A program made the position numbers and the translations under genes. From Sordariomycetes sp. S80-01Y (Eukaryota > Ascomycota > Sordariomycetes), in NCBI GenBank assembly GCA_037042185.1, contig JAXQJY010000027.1, forward strand, positions 1,364,001 to 1,428,000: a DNA stretch of 64,000 nucleotides. The letters are read 5' to 3'. A model generated the notes under the pieces. It ran no database searches. It worked only from the letters and a program-made list of their open reading frames with translations, and was not told the DNA's origin. This document shows, piece after piece, positions 1 through 11,441 of this stretch; the first letter of the stretch is position 1; each line of letters opens with the position of its first letter.

Positions 1-453
1 CGAAGGCAGGGTACCGCAGCTGATGGCGCTCGTGATCCTGATGTCGCGGTTGTGGCGCTTTCTGAAGAGCGGTGCGTAGATGATCTGCTTCTTGAGGAAC
101 GGCATCCAACTCCACTGAGAGTATTTCCAGTAGTTCTGCTTATCCTTTGGTACAGTCATGGCGGAAACTTGTCGTAGCTGCGCCCAGAGGAGTTGCCCAA
201 CGCGGATAACCAGCATAATCATGGCCGCTATCCCTAATGTCCACCACATCGTTTCCTTGAAAAGCATGTTGGTCGTTTGATCAACTCCGTTGAGATTCTG
301 GTAGTAGGGCGAGATGGTCGATGTTGGTTCTGCGGCGTCTGCAGGGTGTGCTCGTATTTGCAATGTTGGTGTGCTGATGAGATCTGACGCTGCGGCAACA
401 GCTCGTTCCAGTTCGGCGATCCGGCGCCGGAGCGAGTTTGCGTCGGCATCCAT
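1..453 (-). CDS. Ferric/cupric reductase (FRE family), N-terminal part, cut by window edge
   Basis: The first 151 codons of a gene that runs off the left edge. The protein starts MDADANSLRRRIAELERAV, a short predicted cytosolic helix. A membrane segment follows at about residues 75-92 (WTLGIAAMIMLVIRVGQLLW). Then comes the stretch KYSQWSWMPFLKKQIIYAPLF, and RKRHNRDIRITSAISCGTLPS at the cut. That last block resembles the region just before the ferric reductase transmembrane domain of fungal FRE-type metalloreductases, which pass electrons from NADPH through FAD and heme across the plasma membrane to Fe(III) or Cu(II). The FAD and NADPH domains lie outside the window, so the assignment rests on this N-terminal similarity. 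The start is the only ATG giving an open frame to the edge. Confidence 0.7.
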   Translation of the reverse strand, partial: MDADANSLRRRIAELERAVAAASDLISTPTLQIRAHPADAAEPTSTISPYYQNLNGVDQTTNMLFKETMWWTLGIAAMIMLVIRVGQLLWAQLRQVSAMTVPKDKQNYWKYSQWSWMPFLKKQIIYAPLFRKRHNRDIRITSAISCGTLPS

Positions 454-3098
454 GATGAGAGTGAGGTGGGTGTGTTGTTTGACAGTTGAAGGAAGGCGAC
501 CCAGTGTATGTAAAGACAAGCGAAGGCACCTAGATCGTTCCTCGATATGGCGCTTGGGGATGTTCCTGATCCGTGATCTCAAAAGGCAACGCCAATCAGC
601 TGGCGAGAAGATCGGACAGGTCGAGAACGGTGAGTGTTACGAGCTTGTGTGCCGTTGCATGTTCGTCCGTCTTCAGAGGGGTTCGCAATTCGAATGTTGA
701 ACTTGGGTGATTCACGGACGGCGTTCCAGTCGAGTCGGTGAGCGGAACAAAGAGCCGCAACGCAAGGCGTGCGAGATGCCGAAGTCTAATGTGAGGCACT
801 AACGGCGTATTCGCGGTGGTTCTGGCGCCTGAACAGTTGACTTGTCGCGATATCAAACTGTCGTGATGGTCGGTATCGAGTGTTGATCGAAGCGGGTGAT
901 ATCTATATGGTTGAAGGCAAACAATGTTGCGAAATGCGTAAAAAGGCGAAGAAACGGAAGAGTGAGTCTTTGTTGACGGATGAGAGTCCAGATCCAAGGA
1001 TAGAGATCCAAGGATAGTCTATTGTAGAGTTGGCGATTGCAGGTGAGGTGGCCGTGAAAGCAGGGTGAGGCGGCGATGCGTATCAACTGAGAGTAAACGA
1101 CAGAAAGAGCGAAACCAGTCGCTGAGCTAGGCGATGCGATGCGATGGAGCAAAAGATGGAAATGGATGAGGCTGAAAGGTGAAGGACAGTGTCTTGATGA
1201 TGCAACAACCACAGATTGAAGCAAGACAGAGAAGGGAAGGGGGAAAGAAGAGAAGAGGCAGAGTCAACGACGATCACTGACTGACGAGGTTCAAGCTCAC
1301 GATGAGAGTGGCTGTGGATGAGTTTTAGTGGCAGGAAGACTGGGCCATGGCGCCTGCCTCCCCTGAGCATCAACGTCGTCGGGCCCTGTCAGTGGCTCCA
1401 TTCTGGTCAAGCCTGGCTTAGCACCGCTACCAAGTCTGGACCTGGTCAGTGGACCCCTGTCACCGATATTGCGAACGACAGGCGCTGCTTGGCCTGATTT
1501 CCAGAAGCTTGGCTGTTTCCCTCCTCAGCTCCCCTGCGTCTCGTCGTTTCTCGGTGGGGAGTTTTCACGAGGTCAGACGAAACGCCGCTTGGGAACAGGC
1601 GCTGACCAGCCTATCGCGGCTGCAGTCCAGGGATGGCCAGCTTCAGGTTTCGGTGCAGGCGGGAAGAGACCCGCCACTGATTGGCCGCGCTTCGACCTGC
1701 GTTTCTGAAACCAGCCACTCGGCGGGATCTCCTGCAAGGGGTACGAGAGCTTCCTGGCCAATGACACGGGTCAGAACAACAACACCATAGACACGACGCC
1801 GCGATTCTTGCATTCCACTTGTTCCACTTTCACGAAGATTTAGCCAAGCTCCATTGTTTGCCTTGTCGGGGCCAGCCGAGCTGGAGAATGTCATTGGGCT
1901 AGACCGACTCGCTTGCACCTCGACCTGGCCTGCTCATCATCATCATCAACAACATCTAGATCTTGAAGATGCTTGCCGAATTCCGTCCTGGGTCCATCTT
2001 GATCTCATCATGACCCCCGTTCCCATTCCTAGCTACTTAGTAGTACTGCTCGCCTAGCCTGCCTCCACCCGCCGCGGATGCGGCCACACGGCCTCCCGCT
2101 TGGCCTCATTGACGGCCGCGGATGACTCTTCTCCGTCACGAATTCTCAAGATCCCAACGTCATTTGACACGTTCTCCTCATTTTGGCCTTCCGCCTGCTT
2201 CCGCCATCGACCAAGATTTCCGACCGTTGGCACCCCATGTCCAGCCGCCCCAGCCGTGAACCATCTTCAGGTGAACGCCCGCCGGCGGGACCATGTCTAA
2301 CCGCAGCAACTGCATCGCTGCATCTGCTGGTTTTCTTCGTTATCGTGATTAATTAACTTTTCCGCCCTACGTCTAGGCCCTGTCACCCAGAGTCCCGGTC
2401 CGGCGTGTCGCAGGTGGATGGGGCACCGTCCGCTTGTCATCCGAGTCTCCCTTGTTGGGCCTTCCAGGACAGCGGAGGATGCCATCCCGGACAAACTCTA
2501 TCTGGCTTCCCTGTTAACCCAAGATCTTACCTGCCATCACACCAGGGCATGAGGCTGAGCCAAGACGCAAAAAGGCTTGTCACCGCACGGCTGGCGGAGA
2601 TGACGTTTCAATGCTTCAGGCAAGACGTGGCTAGCGATATTGCGTGCCAGGTTGCGGCACATTCCTCCAAGCTCAAGATAAGTGGACTGGTTCTGTTTTT
2701 CCTTACCGTTGAGAGCTCAAGGGAGGCTTGTGGACCGCTTCGCGCAAACGAGCCAGGCAACGTGGCTTGGGGTGACGGTTGAAACACGCCAAGCTCATCT
2801 CAGCAGTCAAAGCGTTTCGACGTGCCCTGTCCGAAGTGTGGTGCGAGCGGCTGACCAGCCTTGCTCAGCGAACAAACATTGAGTTCTTGTGAACCGATAA
2901 GGATAGAAACACCTCGAACATCGACATGGTTCCCCCCTCAGGTGATCGTGCCACCACGAACGATATCGCCACACGCCTCCCAGCCCTGGAAGCAACCACA
3001 TGGGCACCTGACACCGCAACTTGCCGGATCGTGCTATCAGAAACGCTGTCATTATTACCAACCTCTCGGGTCTTTGCTACTCATTCTCGGTTCGAGTT
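454..3098. other. Intergenic, no supported gene
   Basis: Only short open frames on both strands, none with a recognisable domain or convincing splice pattern. It should hold the promoter of the ferric reductase gene on its left and the 3' end of the cupin gene on its right. A short CAT-repeat tract lies near 1934-1947. Confidence 0.5.
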
Positions 3099-3788
3099 TT
3101 AAACTGCCCAAAGCGTCCTCATCGGCCCATACGGCCCGTAGACTGGGTCCTGTGCTGGGGTTTGCAGGAGCCTGCACTTCTCCCTCATCTCCTCCGTCTT
3201 CTCAGGAGAGTCTCTTGCAAAATTCATATCGTATGGCTCTTCCTTGGTGTTTTGACCGCTCTGTGGGACGTTTGTATCCTATCAGCATCGGGAACACTGC
3301 GGAAATCAAGTTGTGTGCTCCGGTGAGGCTTACCAAGGCAAAGTACCCGACGATTTCGTATTCCCCTTCTGTGTGTACCACGTTGTGCGTGACGCCAGCC
3401 TAATCCTTATCAGTGAAATTCTCTGTCAGACATGAGTGGTGTTGTGCACTGGAAAGGCGAAGACATCGCCCTCGCCAACTTCGAATCTAACCCCTTCATC
3501 GATGGTATCCAACGGTGATTTGCCCAAGCAATACACTCCTTTCCCTTTGAGAACAGTATAGCACTCGTGCGTCGTTGAATGATAGTGGGGTGTAGCTGCG
3601 TCTGGTACGCCAGCAATCTCCCAGTGGCCTCCTTTGAACCAGCCTTTCGGCTCCATTGCTGCCAGTGAGCCTTCGAGTGTTCTGTCATTCAAAGCGTTCG
3701 GGTAAAGTAGTACTGGGAGATTTGAGTTGGGTGAATGCTTGGTGGGCGGGACAGATATTTGCCTCGGCTTGACGTTGTTAAACCCCAT
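3099..3788 (-). CDS. Small cupin-domain protein
   Basis: Three exons on the minus strand (3450-3788, 3334-3399, 3099-3278) give 194 residues. The protein has one cupin fold. Motif 1 is PHYHSTTHECY, carrying the metal-binding His-x-His and Glu. Motif 2 is AGVTHNVVHTEGE, created only by removing the 50-bp intron, because the unspliced frame stops just after FPVHNTTHV. The C-terminus PVYGPYGPMRTLWAV resembles that of YjlB-type cupins. Family members are small metal-binding proteins whose substrates are mostly unknown. The first intron has an unusual GTGCAC donor; the second has a good GTAAGC donor. Translation probably starts at MGFNNVKP; an in-frame ATG 69 bp upstream is a possible alternative. 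The product name is secure only at domain level. Confidence 0.75.
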
Positions 3789-4816
3789 ACTCGCTGTTGG
3801 TATAGTTCCTGTTGAACGGCATGAACGAAGCCGTTCACATCTGAAGGCTGAACCCATCTATAAGTTCCTCAGCTTCTCGCCGACAATTACCCCTTTCATT
3901 TCCCCTCATCAAGAAAGGGCATTTTCAATGAGAGCATCTAGCGGTCATTACATCACGCGACGACATCCGGATTCTGATTCCCGCGGATGTGGTGAGCCCG
4001 ACGCCCCTTTACCCCACATTGATCGGGAGCGCTCCCGACTTACACGCTTTCTGAGCTCTGGGTTTGAAAGAAGCGGCAGCTCTTTACAAATGACCAATCG
4101 AGACTAGTGATACCATTCTCCCATTTGGATACATAAGCTCCTTGATGACTCGTCACACAGTGGTGCCCTACCGGAAGTGTCCTACCGTTGCCTTCAGTAG
4201 ACCTCCTTTTGAATAACAAGAAGCACTGTCACATTACACACTTGGAGAGCCAATTCACGTGAGATTTCGGTTAACGCTGATCTGTATCTCCTCTCTCCGG
4301 ATTCATTGGAAGCTGACGCAAATATCGGGTGAGCGCAACGGCACCGGGTAGTCTTCCGGAGTTCGTAATGAGGCAGATTGTGCTCCTGGAAGCTCGAGCA
4401 GTCTTTGCCTCTGACCTTTATGTCGGACATCATCGTCGGATTTTCAGTGACGATCCAAAAGCATATCTTATAGGCGTCATGTATTTGTAGTGAGGTTAAG
4501 TTCGAATGATGGCATCAAGACCCGGCATAGGAAGCAGCCTGATTACTCGTCCATTAGCAAATTTTTCAGGGAATAAGTGTAACTCCCGCGTCCAATCAAT
4601 TCTGTATCTCGCCTTTCCAAGAAAAGGAAACAACTCGTCACTAGCAACAGCGAAGACATATATCACGGCGAGGTTGTAGCGGGTACAGCACTGCTTACAT
4701 AACCACGCCGGCCCCGGTCGATTGCCGGCCAACGTCAACAGCCCGGAAATTTCCAGAGTAGAGCCGCCATACGAGCAACTAACCTCCCTCGTCGCATCGC
4801 CATTGAAACCGTCAAG
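3789..4816. other. Intergenic, divergent promoters
   Basis: Gene-free stretch between the cupin gene and the Mic19 gene, which point away from each other. Open frames are short and carry no recognisable domain. Confidence 0.5.
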
Positions 4817-5433
4817 ATGGGCGCAAACGAGTCAAAGCCGTCTTCGGCACACGTTTTCAAATCGTGCGTTCTCTCCAACCCCAATTGCTGCCAAACCCTC
4901 TCGGCTCCACAGCTACAGCGTACTGACGATTGGAAACAGCTCAGGCCCAAGCTCGGTATCACAAGATCTCGTTGATGCGTTGCAGAAAAACCACGAGGTA
5001 CGCTCCCCAGTGCTGAGGCTCAGATAGCGAGAAGGGACTAATTGGAGAACAACAGACCGACGCATCCCGCCAGGCCCTCCTCGAATCCCAGATCCAGGCC
5101 CGTGTCCACGCCGAACTCCAGAAACTCCAGTCTCAACAATCTGCCGCCCTGTCCAAAGCGCACGAAGCCATCGCCTCGGCCTCGCCTGAGCCCAAGGAGA
5201 ACGAAAAGTCGAGGGACGGCGTCAACGCGCAGGTCCAAGAGCTGCGCAAGCAGCTGGAGGCCCGGAAGCAGATCAAGAACCTGCCTGAAGGCGTGGAGAA
5301 TGCGAGAGGCGAGGTGATAAGGTGTCTGAGAGAGAACGATAGGCGGCCGTTGGACTGCTGGGCTGAGGTCGAGAGCTTCAAGAAGGAGGTCAAGAAGATG
5401 GAGCAGGAGTGGGTGAACAAGGTTGTTTCATGA
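4817..5433 (+). CDS. MIC19: MICOS complex subunit Mic19
   Basis: Three exons (4817-4863, 4940-4997, 5056-5433) encode 160 residues. The protein opens MGANESKPSS, a glycine-2 start suited to N-myristoylation. It continues with VSQDLVDALQKNHE and a long Gln/Glu/Lys-rich coiled coil. A Cys-x10-Cys pair lies near the C-terminus (CLRENDRRPLDC), as in the CHCH-like end of yeast Mic19/Aim13. Mic19 is a peripheral inner-membrane protein on the intermembrane-space side that joins Mic60 to the Mic10 module at crista junctions, and the cysteine pair is redox-sensitive in yeast. The size matches yeast Mic19 (about 170 residues). The first intron has a CTGAC branch point near 4922-4926. The gene is convergent with TYW3, with 142 bp between stops. 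Confidence 0.85.
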
Positions 5434-5575
5434 GGGGGTTCAGCGAGCTCGGAAAAGGACGGACGCAAACGGAGGATAGACAGGGTCTATTTTTGATGTT
5501 GTACATTATAGCAGGAGAATCTGCAAAAGCTTCAATAGAGGAGTTTCCAACGCCAGCCTCTAACGAAATCAAGTC

Positions 5576-6524
5576 TCACAAACCGGATAGTGATTGCGCC
5601 AGCGCGATGCTCTCGTCCGACTCATTTGTCTGTGTCTTCTCCCTCCTTTTCTCAGCTTCGGCTTTCCTTCTCAGCCCTTCAGCCCGTTTTCGTTCCTTTC
5701 TTGCAGCAGGATCTTCCCACTCATCGCCTTCAGCGTTCAGCTTAGCCGGCTTGCCTTGAACAGATTTCCTCAAAGCCTCTCGGAAGCGCCCTATCCGTTT
5801 TTGGTTTTCGACGAAGCGCTCGTCTGTAATGCTCATGAGTGTACGGAGATAGGATGGAGAGACAGTTCGTATCCTGCGGTCGTGGGCGGCCTGGTGGCCG
5901 ATGAGGGACTCAAAACCCAAGCCCATGGAGCGTATTCCGACGATAGGGGTTTCCGTCTCCAGGCTGACAGCTCCAGATTCGCGGAAGCCTGCAATAAGTG
6001 CGCAACGCAGAATGAACTGAGCGTGAGATAGGGATGTCGTCAGGACGTGTAATATCTGAGCTGCGTTTAGCGCCTTTGACTTCAGTACAGAAAAGGAGAC
6101 CAACCATCGGCTCAAATTTGAAGTGAATCAGCCGTCTCCCTGTTGTTTGAGGACTTTGGCCGTCGTCATCTTCGTCCACCATTTCTAGCTCATCGATCCA
6201 CGCGTTTCCTTTAACTGGATCGTGAGAGACAAACAGCCAAACTCCTCCCCCTCCCTTCCCACCAGGGGTGGCTATTTGCCCATCATCCTGTCCCGGCTCG
6301 AGAGCTTTCCTCCCTTCCAAAAAGACACTAACACGCCCGGCGCAGCTGCTCGTCGTTACCAGCCCATCAAGGATATTGATCTCGTCGATCAGCTCACGGA
6401 TGCCTTCGTCGACGGAACCCTTGGGCGACAGGTCTGTGTAGTCGCTGTCTGGCACTGAAAGAGCCTCGAGTATTTTGGCTTTCTTCGACGTGAAGATCGC
6501 GGATGGCGCAGGGAGGGATTGCAT
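5576..6524 (-). CDS. TYW3: tRNA wybutosine-synthesizing protein 3 (Tyw3)
   Basis: Two exons (6105-6524 and 5576-6055, with a 49-bp intron) give 299 residues. The N-terminal half has the family's core: LIDEINILDGLVTTSSCAGR, with the SSCAGR signature, then VWLFVSHDPVKG. After the intron comes ILHVLTTSLSHAQFILRCAL and the block GFRESGA. Tyw3 is the S-adenosylmethionine-dependent N4-methyltransferase in wybutosine synthesis, which modifies G37 next to the anticodon of tRNA-Phe and supports reading-frame maintenance. The C-terminal 70 residues are a charged Lys/Glu/Arg-rich tail. Fungal Tyw3 proteins of 250-300 residues are usual. Splicing is required to join FKFEPM to ILHVL. Confidence 0.9.
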
Positions 6525-7219
6525 CGTGAGGCCGCAGTCAGCGAGCTCACCAGCGAAGAGAGCGAGGAGGTAAAATTCTCAAGTTGGAATAACGGAGGAT
6601 CGTGACATCGCCTGTGTCATGGGCAAGGCTGTTAGCACACTAGCTGGGACAGCCCCTCCGCGGGGTTTGCAATTATCTACCAAACACTAAGACGAGCTCT
6701 TTGTTGGCTCGCACACCAATTCTCATCACTCTCTGAAAGTGTGAACTCGGGAGGTCATCATTGCATATTTATCAACAAGAGTTACCGACTTTCGATAAAG
6801 GAGGATACACCAAAGCTGAAGCGCATGACGTCTTCATGGTCGCGTGATGGGAGCATCTTCTTAGTCATGCGGAGTTCCAACCGAGCGACCCTGCCGAGTT
6901 TAGTGACGAACTCCTCGCGAGGGGAACATCTTCAATCGAGCTTCACTTCATCCTTCTCATCTACGCCCCCATCACCATGTGAAGCGTCGAGTCTTGTTTG
7001 ATCTATCACAAATATATTTGAACGGATCTATCCTACTCTTCACCTAAATCAGAACGCCGCCACTATGGTATCTCGAGGTATCTCGCAATACGGATCCTCT
7101 GCCCTTTTTGTTCCCTAAAACGCCGATGCAATGCCGCCTTCATCAATGTCATAAGCATGAATCAATCAATCGCAAGCTCATACAACCCATACAACATGCC
7201 CCTATACTAGGACACCCAT
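6525..7219. other. Intergenic
   Basis: About 700 bp holding the TYW3 promoter and the 3' end of the PAPS reductase gene. I see no gene or RNA in it. Confidence 0.5.
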
Positions 7220-8152
7220 CTAAGCGACGGGCTCGACCACCGACGACGGGGTAGCCGGTTGTTGCTGGTTCTCATACTGAGTGTAGCGCGACTTCTTGTT
7301 GTGGATACCGCACTCAGTCTTGTTCTGTCCCTTCCAACGACCGGCCCGCTCGTCCTCGCCATCGGCGACAGGGACTGTCGAGTGCCAGTCGCCAATGGAC
7401 TTGTAGCCCTGGTCGAGGAGTGCATTGTAAGGGACATTGTTGGCCTTGATGTACTCGTTGACCTGAGTGAAGGACCATGCCGCAAGAGGGTTAATCTTGA
7501 TGATGTTGCGCTCCTCGTCAAGCTCGATGATTGGGATGGACCCACGAGCAGCGCCCTGCGACCGCCGACGACCGTTGAGAACGGCAGCGACCTTCAACTC
7601 ATCGTACGCCCGTTGCAGTGGCTCGACCTTGACAATCCAGTCGTACATGTCGGCGGCGGTGTTGTACAGCTCCTTGCCGTACGTCTCCTCCAGTTGTTCG
7701 ACGGTGTCGGCTCCGTCAGGCTTGAAGATGTGAACCGGAACATTGGGGTATCTCTCCTGAACGCGGTCGATAAGGTCGTATGTCTCCTTGAAATGGTAGA
7801 GTGTGTCGAGGAAGATCAAGTCGACGGTCTTCGACTCAGGGTTCTCCTCCTGGATCTTGGACAGCATGTCCATAGTGGCCAGGCCAGTGAGACCAAAGGC
7901 CGTCGACTGGTACAGGTTGGGGAACATGATTTTGCAGAAGCGAAGGATGTCCATGGGGTGCATGGGCTCGAGCTGGTTGTTGAGGTGCTCGATGTGTGCC
8001 TTCGTCAGGGACATGAGGGGCAAGTTGGCTGTCGATGACGAGGGGGAGTAGTCGGATTGTGCGGATGTGTATCCGGAGTCAATGTCGCTGGAATCACGCT
8101 TGGTATCCCGGTAGGATGTCTGCGAAGCAGTCTTCTCCATGGTAGCGGTCAT
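7220..8152 (-). CDS. MET16: Phosphoadenosine phosphosulfate (PAPS) reductase
   Basis: Single-exon gene of 310 residues. It reduces PAPS to sulfite and PAP using thioredoxin, the committed step of assimilatory sulfate reduction towards cysteine and methionine in the cytosol. The N-terminal 45 residues are Ser/Thr-rich. The adenine-nucleotide alpha-hydrolase fold follows (AFGLTGLATMDML, VDLIFLDTLYHFKETYDL). The RRRSQGAARGSIPIIE segment matches the PAPS-binding region. The catalytic cysteine lies in KTECGIH (about Cys281). The start chosen is MTATMEKT; the open frame extends seven codons upstream but begins with GTG there. A second in-frame ATG is four codons downstream. The gene carries no iron-sulfur cysteine pairs, so it is a PAPS rather than APS reductase. 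Confidence 0.95.
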   Translation of the reverse strand: MTATMEKTASQTSYRDTKRDSSDIDSGYTSAQSDYSPSSSTANLPLMSLTKAHIEHLNNQLEPMHPMDILRFCKIMFPNLYQSTAFGLTGLATMDMLSKIQEENPESKTVDLIFLDTLYHFKETYDLIDRVQERYPNVPVHIFKPDGADTVEQLEETYGKELYNTAADMYDWIVKVEPLQRAYDELKVAAVLNGRRRSQGAARGSIPIIELDEERNIIKINPLAAWSFTQVNEYIKANNVPYNALLDQGYKSIGDWHSTVPVADGEDERAGRWKGQNKTECGIHNKKSRYTQYENQQQPATPSSVVEPVA

Positions 8153-10013
8153 CGTGAGGGATATGTGAGGCACGAGGACTGTAAGAAGAGAAGAGGGGTT
8201 GGAAGGTTGGGTTATGGAGTATCGAAGTCTCCTTTCGGCCCTCGGGATCGTTCCAGGTATGAGATGCTTTGCCGTTCTGTTTAGGGTTCAGGTCGAAAGA
8301 TGACTGACGTGTTGGCTAGGTATATTGGATGATGTAGTTGTTAGGAGAATAAGTCAGGAGTCAACACGAGACAGTTATTCAAGAGGGGGCAGGATGTTGC
8401 TTAAGTTGGGCTCGAGCTGGAAGAGCATTACAACGCAACTGACTAATTGGCGACTATAGGGCTCATGGTGCTGGAGTTGGCAGCCAGCGCCTGGCATAGG
8501 CGCTGGCAGCTCCGGCAATGGCGAGACTGGCTATTGCGCAATCGCCGCCCGCGAGAGAAAAGCTCTCTGAGCGAGGGCTTCTGGTTTGGAAGCGATCACG
8601 ACATCGACGCTATTCCTTTCGCAATGCCCCGGGCCGTGTTGTCTGATTGGGCGCAGCCGATGGTCCGCAAGTGTCAGACTTGGTAGAGGTGACTCGTGTG
8701 GGACTCAGAGTTTTGCTGGTGGCGGAGGTAGCGGGGACTTGTCTTGTGTGATCTGGAGGCTCTCGGACGTGGTTAAATGTGGGAAGGGTCTCTTGTGCCT
8801 GGGATCTCGGATCAAAGAATGGGGATCACGGCCGGCCGGTCGTCCCTCGTCATGGTCGAGGCTCTGATGTAAGTTTAAGCCCAGCCCTCTCAACCCACCT
8901 TGAGGCCGACCAGGATGTTGCACAGTTCACAGGTTTGAAGCACAGATTCATCGGTTGTGAATTTGCTAATTTTTCGGCGTGTTGTTGCGAGTTTTTGTGG
9001 CTCAGACGGTACGTCCATTTGGCAGCTGAACGGGACGTCGTGATTTCTTGACAGATGTTGCCATCGCCAAGACCTGTGGCGGTTGCCGGGTTCGGAGACG
9101 TGCGCCCCGGATTTGGTTCGCGGGTCGTCGGCCGTCATGTCATCCCGGGCGTCGGGATCCGACTTCCAGCTTCCGGCCTCACAAATCTTTGTCTTTCGGT
9201 CGAACAGTCATCATCGAGCCTCTTAGAAATCGGGCTTCCAGTGCAAGCTTCATTTATCCGATCTTTCCGGTCAGAGATCCAGATCTTTCGTCATAGCTTC
9301 CAGAAGACTTCGTCACTGCACAGCGTTCTTAACGTTGCTGCAGCCGTCACGTGTGCTCTTTACCTGTAGCCTACCCTGGGGCTGATTCAGTGTCTTCCAA
9401 TTGCCGGTCACGAATGCCGTTCATTCGCAATCATGGCACTTTGCCCAATTCGTCGGGGCTCTCGGCGCGTTTCAGCAAATGTACTCATAAAGTCCATCAC
9501 GCAAGTCGCGCTTGGCAAGGCGCAACGCTCCCTCGCTCCTATGCGCTGGATCCGAGTTGCTCTTTCGGACCTCAAGATGACGCCATTTCTGGAAAACCCA
9601 GGGTCCCCCACGGTGCGCTTAGTCCACCATTCACGTATCTGAGAATTAAGCGACGCCTCGGTTGCAGCCCCAATCGTAGCTTGCATATTGCACCAACGGC
9701 GGCAGCAGTCGTGCGTTCTGATTTGTCCCTGGCAACCGTCAACGTGCGGCGGGGTATCGTCAGCCGCGTAGGATGGGGATTTCATGTCATGCCACTCTTC
9801 CTCCACAGAGACAATAGCGGTGTTTTTGTGTGCCTCAATTTCGGTTGCTTGTCTTGCCATGTGGTGCGCTCGTACGTCTTGTTGATCTATCTCTGCCTCG
9901 CAAACTCCCGTCCTTAGCGCCTCGAGCATTTTGGCTCAAGCATTGGCTGCCCCCGCCTCATTTCCCAGACCTACCCCCATCTGACCTCTAGGGGTCTCCT
10001 CGATTATCACGCC
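8153..10013. other. Intergenic, divergent promoters of MET16 and SER2
   Basis: Nearly 1.9 kb between divergently transcribed genes. Two overlapping frames of about 170-190 codons near 9.35-9.93 kb, one on each strand, show no domain and no family resemblance. Two TGACT-type half sites (TGACTCC and TGACTTA on the minus strand) lie near 8350-8363 upstream of MET16. They resemble Gcn4/CPC1 cores, but this is suggestive only. Confidence 0.45.
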
Positions 10014-11441
10014 ATGGCCGACAATGCATCCGCCAGTCTGCAGACCGCTGCCGCACGACCTCAGCTCCAAATGCGGAGCAGTTCTTACCTGAGTGATCAT
10101 CAGCAATACCGTCCGCACAGACCAGCCGACCCGCATCACGGCATCGATACTGTTGTCGAGGACATCAACGCCTCCAAAGGGGCTTCGCCCACGCCCGGCC
10201 TTCCTTTCAGGGGCATTCCGTCCGACGAACACCCTCCCACAGTAGTCGAATCCGGTGTGACGCACGCTTACTCTCATCCCAACTGCGCACCGCCTGCTGG
10301 CCACAAGACGGATAGCCTTGTTGCTACCCTCATCTACAAGCACAGGCGCGATGGCGTGAACCCGGGGCCGCGAAGCCCGATTAAGGGTGGTGCGAGCGAT
10401 AGCAACGAAAGCCTGCCGTCGAACATGGCTCCGACGACCAACATGGACGCTTTCCCTCTCGAACCGCCGACACAAGATAGCGAGAAGCTGGATCATATCT
10501 ATGGGTCGTACATCTCGCCATTGTGCATTACCTCCTTCTTGCACCTGATGAGCACCTTCCCCATGCCGAATGATGCTGAGGAACCGCGCTCGAGTCATCG
10601 CTGCTTGGACAACCAAGAGACCCCACGGGTCGTTGAGCTGACCTTCTCTCCTGCGCCGAGCCCCAAGTACCTGTCCTTGAAGGATTTGCGGAAACACGAA
10701 ATGATCTATCGTTTTGAGCAGGAGTGGAACGTGGATGTCAACCTGCAACGGGAGAGTGTCTTCAGACGCCACCCACGGTTGGTGGTGTTTGATATGGATA
10801 GCACTTTGATCACTCAGGAGGTCATTGATCTCTTGGCGGAGACCGTGAAGGACCCTCCTGATCTGCCGGAGAAGGTGGCGAACATCACACACAGGGCAAT
10901 GCTTGGCGAGCTGGAGTTTGATGCGTCGTTCCGTGAGCGCGTGGGTCTACTGAAGGGTCTCCCCGAGACAATCTTCCAAGATCTCCGCCCAATCCTCAAC
11001 GTAACAAACGGCGTGCCAAAGTTGATCAAAGGTCTGAAGCGCTTGGGCGTCAAGACTGCCGTTCTATCCGGTGGTTTTCTCCCCCTGACGTCCTGGCTTG
11101 CATCAGAACTCGGTATCGACTACGCACACGCTAACGAAGTCATCATTGAAGATGGCAAACTCACCGGCGAAGTCAAGGGCGTCATCGTCGGTAAGGAGCG
11201 CAAGCGGGACCTGCTTGTCGAGATTGCGGCAAAAGAGGGCATCGATCTCAGTCAGACGGTTGCTGTGGGTGATGGTGCCAACGACCTGCTGATGCTGGAG
11301 AAGGCGGGATTGGGAGTGGCGTGGAACGCAAAGCCGAGGGTGCAGATGGAGGCGGGGGCACGGCTGAACGGGGAGACCTTGGCGGATTTGCTGTACTTGT
11401 TTGGGCTGACGGGAGAGGAGATTGATATGCTTGTTTCGTAG
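10014..11441 (+). CDS. SER2: Phosphoserine phosphatase
   Basis: Single exon, 475 residues. It dephosphorylates O-phosphoserine to serine, the last step of the phosphorylated serine pathway. The C-terminal 220 residues are a complete SerB-type HAD phosphatase: motif I VVFDMDSTLI (nucleophile Asp about residue 260), motif II VLSGGFLPLTSW, a lysine in the VGKERKRD region, and motif III GDGANDLLML (about 418-427). Before it, the segment starting DSLVATLIYKHR and ending RVVELTFSPAP looks like a degenerate ACT-like regulatory domain, interrupted by low-complexity inserts. The first 100 residues appear disordered. Yeast Ser2 is 309 residues, so the extension of about 165 residues is notable. The large open frame on the opposite strand is a shadow. 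Confidence 0.92.
   Translation: MADNASASLQTAAARPQLQMRSSSYLSDHQQYRPHRPADPHHGIDTVVEDINASKGASPTPGLPFRGIPSDEHPPTVVESGVTHAYSHPNCAPPAGHKTDSLVATLIYKHRRDGVNPGPRSPIKGGASDSNESLPSNMAPTTNMDAFPLEPPTQDSEKLDHIYGSYISPLCITSFLHLMSTFPMPNDAEEPRSSHRCLDNQETPRVVELTFSPAPSPKYLSLKDLRKHEMIYRFEQEWNVDVNLQRESVFRRHPRLVVFDMDSTLITQEVIDLLAETVKDPPDLPEKVANITHRAMLGELEFDASFRERVGLLKGLPETIFQDLRPILNVTNGVPKLIKGLKRLGVKTAVLSGGFLPLTSWLASELGIDYAHANEVIIEDGKLTGEVKGVIVGKERKRDLLVEIAAKEGIDLSQTVAVGDGANDLLMLEKAGLGVAWNAKPRVQMEAGARLNGETLADLLYLFGLTGEEIDMLVS

Noticed and set aside
9351-9929. Overlapping frames of 188 (+) and 173 (-) codons upstream of SER2
   Set aside because: The plus-strand frame does not begin with ATG, and neither has a domain, signal peptide or splice support. 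They lie in the divergent promoter region.
9936-10892. 318-codon minus-strand frame over SER2
   Set aside because: Overlaps the well-supported HAD phosphatase and its N-terminal region; shadow frame.
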